From the NCBI GenBank assembly GCA_963921425.1, contig OY992835.1:14818001-14882000 (forward strand): a stretch of 64,000 nt of DNA, written 5' to 3'. Made by a program: the position numbers and the translations under genes. The DNA comes from Dryas octopetala. Lineage: Eukaryota; Streptophyta; Magnoliopsida; Rosales; Rosaceae. This document shows positions 62,319 to 64,000 of the stretch, piece after piece. Within the stretch, counting starts at the first letter, position 1. Every line of letters begins with the position of its first letter. Below the pieces are notes generated by a model, which was not told where the DNA came from, made no database searches, and was given only the letters and a program-made list of their open reading frames with translations.

Positions 62319-62835
62319 GCGAACCTATAGGTCCGGCACCTCCCATAAGCAAGGGATTGGACCCATAGGTCCGGTACCTCTCATAAATAAGGGAGCGGAC
62401 CCACAGGTCTGGCACCTCCCATAAGCAAGGGATCGGACCTATAGGTCCAATACCTCCCATAAACAAAGGAGCAAACCCATACGTTTGGTACCTCCCACAA
62501 ACAAAGGAGAGGACCCATAGGTCCGTTACCTCTCATGAACAAAGGAGCAAACCCATAGGTTTGGTACCTCCCACAAACAAGGGAGCGGACCCATAGGTCC
62601 GTTACCTCCCATGAACAAAGGAGCGGACCCATAGATCCGATACCTCCAAAAAAGAAAGGGAGCGGACCTATAGGTCCGGTACCTCCCATAAGCAAGGGAT
62701 CGGACCCATAGGTCCGGTACCTCCCATAAACAAGGGAGTGGACCCATAGATTTGGTACCTCCCATAAACAAGGGAGCGGACCCATAGGTCCGAAACCTCC
62801 TCCCATGAACAAATAAACGGACCCTTGAGGTCCTA
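62319..62835. repeat. Minisatellite, 38-bp unit, about 13 copies
   Basis: The consensus unit is GGACCCATAGGTCCGGTACC followed by TCCCATAAACAAGGGAGC. Copies vary at AGGTCC and GGTACC. Because 38 is not a multiple of three and the unit has no stops on the minus strand, a 157-residue frame runs through it with a 38-residue period; this is a repeat artefact. Confidence 0.92.
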
Positions 62836-63310
62836 TGCTTCCCGGTGTTATCATCTCAATGTATTTACTCTATACAATTCAAGCAAAATAAAATAAAATT
62901 TTAAATATGCACAAAAACAAAATGTGCAAACAAGACAAGAAATCAAGAAACTATGAAGATCTTCGGGTCTGAACCATCTCGGTGGTACCACCGGCTTTCA
63001 TCGGAGCGACACTATCAATGTCCATGAAGGTAGCCACCCCCTTGGAGGGGGACCCATTGCTATTGACCCTCAAATCATCAGAAGTTTTGGATGGGAGATT
63101 AAAAATAAGATGGTTGTTGAAAAGTTGGAGGTCAAAGTCCAAGGAAGAAGAAGAAAATGAGGAAATGATCGAGTGAAGCAAAAAAAATTTCGGAGCCATG
63201 GAAATTTTCGGACCTATATAGCGTGCCTTTTCGGTGGTTGGCATGGAAGATTGAGTTGTTAAAAACACATCTCTTATAAAAAGTTCAAGGAATGTATTTT
63301 TGGGGGCAAT

Positions 63311-63620
63311 TATGGGACCATGTATAAATTTTACATGGATCTATGTCACTCATTTGGAATGGGTCCGGAGAAAATAAGAAGAAGACATAAGGCCCCTAGA
63401 CATTACATGAAGGCGGGGTGCCTTAAGTGATAGGACCTATGCTCTTATAAATCTAATGGGATCTATAGACAAGATTATATCAACTATAATATTAGGGGTA
63501 TGAAACACCATAAATTGGAGGACCCATTAAACACAGAGTAAGGGAAACAACCCCCACACTCATGATCATTTAGGAAGGTTGGATGCTTCCAAGAACATGG
63601 ATACATCCGAGCCTATGGAT
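63311..63620 (+). repeat. Repeat R2, copy 2
   Basis: Diverged copy of 58395-58900, followed by the second copy of R3. The order R2 then R3 at the window end suggests duplication of a larger unit or a second related insertion. Confidence 0.85.
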
Positions 63621-63717
63621 CTATCCGATCTAATCTCACGGATGTATCCGGGTTTCTATCTAATCTCACGGGTTTCTATCTATTCCTGAGAACCCGCTGA
63701 GGTATTTCCCAAATTAA

Positions 63718-63985
63718 GACCCACATGGGGCAAGTGGAGGCTAGCCAGATACACAAACTCATGGTACCATGGCATATAAGTCCATACTACATCTAAAAAG
63801 TCTTGGTTCCACTGGTCATAGGCCTCACTGACCCAGGGATCGCCTACCAAAAGGGTGTTTTAAAGGCAAAGCGCATTCATGGAACATTCACACCCATTCA
63901 AGTACCCCACTCGGGGGCAAAAGTTATCACTATCGGTCCGAAGTCATTAGGACAAGGTCCTATGATGAAAAACCTTTAGTTCAAC
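63718..63985 (+). repeat. Direct repeat R3, copy 2
   Basis: Copy of 61780-62045 ending at the window edge; the repeat may continue outside. Confidence 0.9.
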
Positions 63986-64000
63986 AAAGAAAAGTCATAT

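Larger units (their letters stand above)
59299..64000 (+). mobile_element. Non-coding interior of an LTR-type element, continuing past the window
   Basis: After the primer-binding-like site no gag or pol frame is visible. Instead there are large direct repeats, a 38-bp minisatellite, poly-A runs (62050-62073) and many GGACCCATAGGTCC-like words. This looks like a LARD-type or heavily rearranged non-autonomous element. Copies of LTR-like sequence at 63311-63660 suggest a second insertion or the start of another LTR. Frames of 60-157 residues here are not conserved proteins. Confidence 0.5.

Overview
This is a stretch of nuclear DNA from a flowering plant, almost certainly a eudicot. It shows AT-rich intergenic DNA, multi-exon genes with GT-AG introns, and plant-type transposons. 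The species cannot be fixed from the sequence alone. Five host genes were recognised by reading the exons and checking that every splice phase joins in frame. In order they are a membrane RING-H2 E3 ligase (+, 7067-9446), NAA15, the auxiliary subunit of the NatA N-terminal acetyltransferase (-, 11049-23036, 26 exons), the DNA-repair scaffold XRCC1 (-, 26522-30051, 7 exons), the inner-kinetochore protein CENP-C (+, 38882-44291, 11 exons), and an intronless KMD-type F-box/kelch gene (+, 50814-51881). From memory, the same neighbours sit together in Arabidopsis around At1g80400-At1g80440 and At1g15660-At1g15670. If so, this is a conserved ancestral block that later duplicated in Arabidopsis.

Layout. 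1-3465 is the right part of a CACTA (En/Spm) DNA transposon with a five-exon Ptta/En-Spm-type gene, palindromic subterminal repeats and the diagnostic terminus. 3466-5960 is gene-poor. The RING gene and NAA15 are tail to tail. A truncated LINE lies antisense in NAA15 beside a splice donor. A complete 466-bp TRIM retrotransposon sits between NAA15 and XRCC1. The space between the divergent XRCC1 and CENP-C genes is swollen by a nest of elements. An hAT-like shell (31369-38593) holds a fold-back element, a MITE and a Pack-MULE with a perfect 9-bp target duplication. The Pack-MULE carries an alpha-tubulin gene fragment (codons about 16-171, one in-frame stop), and a 3.07-kb solo LTR with a perfect 5-bp target duplication is inserted into it.

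Downstream of CENP-C, two copies of one PIF/Harbinger-type MITE lie in opposite orientation on either side of the F-box/kelch gene. The second copy splits a mutated duplicate of part of CENP-C (54394-55305). From about 55300 to the window end no host gene was found. This stretch holds purine-rich repeats, a small LTR element with primer-binding site and polypurine tract, and a non-coding LTR-retrotransposon-like region with TATA box, primer-binding site, large direct repeats and a 38-bp minisatellite.

The host genes are housekeeping or regulatory and do not form one pathway. The most interesting content is the nested transposon and gene-fragment structure, plus a minimal AUG-stop uORF directly in front of CENP-C. 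All exon boundaries were read by eye from splice motifs and phase and could be off by a base. No database search was possible.
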